This document shows, one piece after another, positions 62,931 through 64,000 of a stretch of DNA of 64,000 nucleotides. Numbering within the stretch: position 1 is the stretch's first letter; each line of letters starts with the position of its first letter. The position numbers and the translations under genes were made by a program. The DNA is from Bugula neritina (taxonomy: Eukaryota; Bryozoa; Gymnolaemata; Cheilostomatida; Bugulidae): the NCBI GenBank assembly GCA_964035545.1, contig OZ037765.1:10782698-10846697 (forward strand). Reading direction: 5' to 3'. Under the pieces are notes generated by a model. The model was not told the origin of the DNA and ran no database searches. It saw nothing but the letters and a program-made list of their open reading frames with translations.

Positions 62931-64000
62931 GTTGCAAGTTATGAAACCAAAGAGCAGGAGCTAGGTTACACCATGTTTTATACTTTATATAGTGTAGGCT
63001 AAAATAAAATAAAATCTCTAGCAGATGGCATGGAATGCAAACAAAACAAATTCTTTTGCAATTACCAGGTGAGTTATTCAACTGCAATAGCAGCTGAAAT
63101 TCAGGAATTTTACAATAGTTGAAGTTTTATTTGAGAAAGATAAAAGGTTGAAATTAAAACAGATAATTGCTTATGCCCATATTAGAGTATTACAATTCAA
63201 CAATCTAGAAGCAACTACCCAATACGAACAAAACTTGTACAATTTAATTATTTCCAAAATTAGACCATATATACATTTAAGTGACTAATACTCATACTGT
63301 AGTCGCAATGACAAAAGTAATTCAATACCGTAGTGATAGAGCATGATCATGATGAAACTAGTGAACTGAGATAATACACTGTAATTTACTAGTATGACTC
63401 CCACAATAAAAAACTTGATTACTTGTTACATAGAATTACTTGCCTATATGAAGGTAAACACACTACCAATAACTATAAGCCTACACTGAAAATCAAAATC
63501 TTTTGAGACGCTAAAATATTATAAAGATTAATATAATGCAACCGTGTAAACTAGCACCAAGAATATTACAGATATGTTATCACTTCATGAATAATGAATA
63601 AAAAGAACAACATGAGAACTGAGAAGCTGCAAAAGAAAACTTAAAAGGCTAAACAAACTATTTAATTAGAGCTAAAATGAATAGACTTATTCTTGGGCTT
63701 ACAGACAAGCAACAAGAGTTTAGGTTATTATCGCATTTCAAGTAATACAATTTAAAATGTATGTCAAACCCAATGCAAAGACATATTTATTCACATATCC
63801 TAATTGTCATCTAATTCTTATTCTATTAACTACAACTACTCAACTACTAGTCAATGCCAAAACGTGAAATTGCAAACTTGGAGTTAGTAAGTTTTAGAAA
63901 GTAAAAATCATAAAAATTACATCAGCATTAAAATCTTATTGAGTGTGAAACTAACATCACTAATGGTTTAATCAGTAACCACTATCAGTCAGAGAGAAAA
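62931..64000. other. DNAJC13 upstream region
   Basis: AT-rich, with no exon, RNA gene or repeat that I recognise. The DNAJC13 5' UTR and promoter must be here; no in-frame stop lies immediately upstream of the chosen ATG, so a slightly longer N-terminus is possible. Confidence 0.5.

Overview
This window is strongly AT-rich animal (metazoan) nuclear DNA. The coding exons are short (about 40-450 bp), bounded by GT-AG splice sites, and separated by introns of roughly 50 bp to 2.6 kb. Every gene has a recognisable vertebrate or insect counterpart. The gene set, AT-richness, tRNA-headed SINEs and a SLIMP-like gene suggest a marine or other invertebrate, possibly a lophotrochozoan. That placement is an inference. 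There is nothing bacterial, viral or CRISPR-like here.

Layout. (1) 314-9992, minus: a shootin-1 homologue (SHTN1), running off the left edge, so its C-terminus is missing; a possible non-coding first exon lies near 11962-12300. (2) 12.3-16.1 kb: a gene-poor spacer dominated by degenerate hexanucleotide tracts. (3) 16123-21757, plus: a complete 11-exon microcephalin (MCPH1, 841 aa) with BRCT domains at both ends. (4) 21.8-24.6 kb: spacer with a SINE, a microsatellite and another hexamer tract ending in a hairpin. (5) 24691-26007, plus: an intron-free coding sequence for a 438-aa mitochondrial seryl-tRNA synthetase paralogue that has lost catalytic motifs (SLIMP-like). (6) 26551-34484, minus: a 14-exon SLC6 transporter of glycine/neutral amino acid type, convergent with the SLIMP-like gene. 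(7) 36305-40138, minus: a complete 5-exon RAB23. (8) 41025-62930, minus: a complete 42-exon DNAJC13/RME-8 (2236 aa), immediately upstream of RAB23 on the same strand. (9) 62931-64000: no gene seen.

I rebuilt the gene models by hand. All exon phases join and give uninterrupted proteins whose lengths fit their families (2236 aa against 2243 aa for human DNAJC13, 841 against 835 for MCPH1, 243 against 237 for RAB23; the human lengths are from memory). The genes are ordinary conserved housekeeping or developmental genes: endosomal trafficking (DNAJC13), ciliary/Hedgehog trafficking (RAB23), chromosome condensation and DNA damage response (MCPH1), axon outgrowth clutch (SHTN1), mitochondrial translation/mtDNA control (SLIMP-like) and neurotransmitter or amino acid uptake (SLC6). 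I see no functional operon.

The less ordinary material is in the non-coding DNA: long tracts of a two-variable hexamer (consensus NTTANT / ANTAAN) on both sides of MCPH1, a foldback element with arms of about 105 bp in a DNAJC13 intron, two tRNA-derived SINE families including a copy that has lost its tRNA head, two minisatellites, and a GC-AG intron in DNAJC13.
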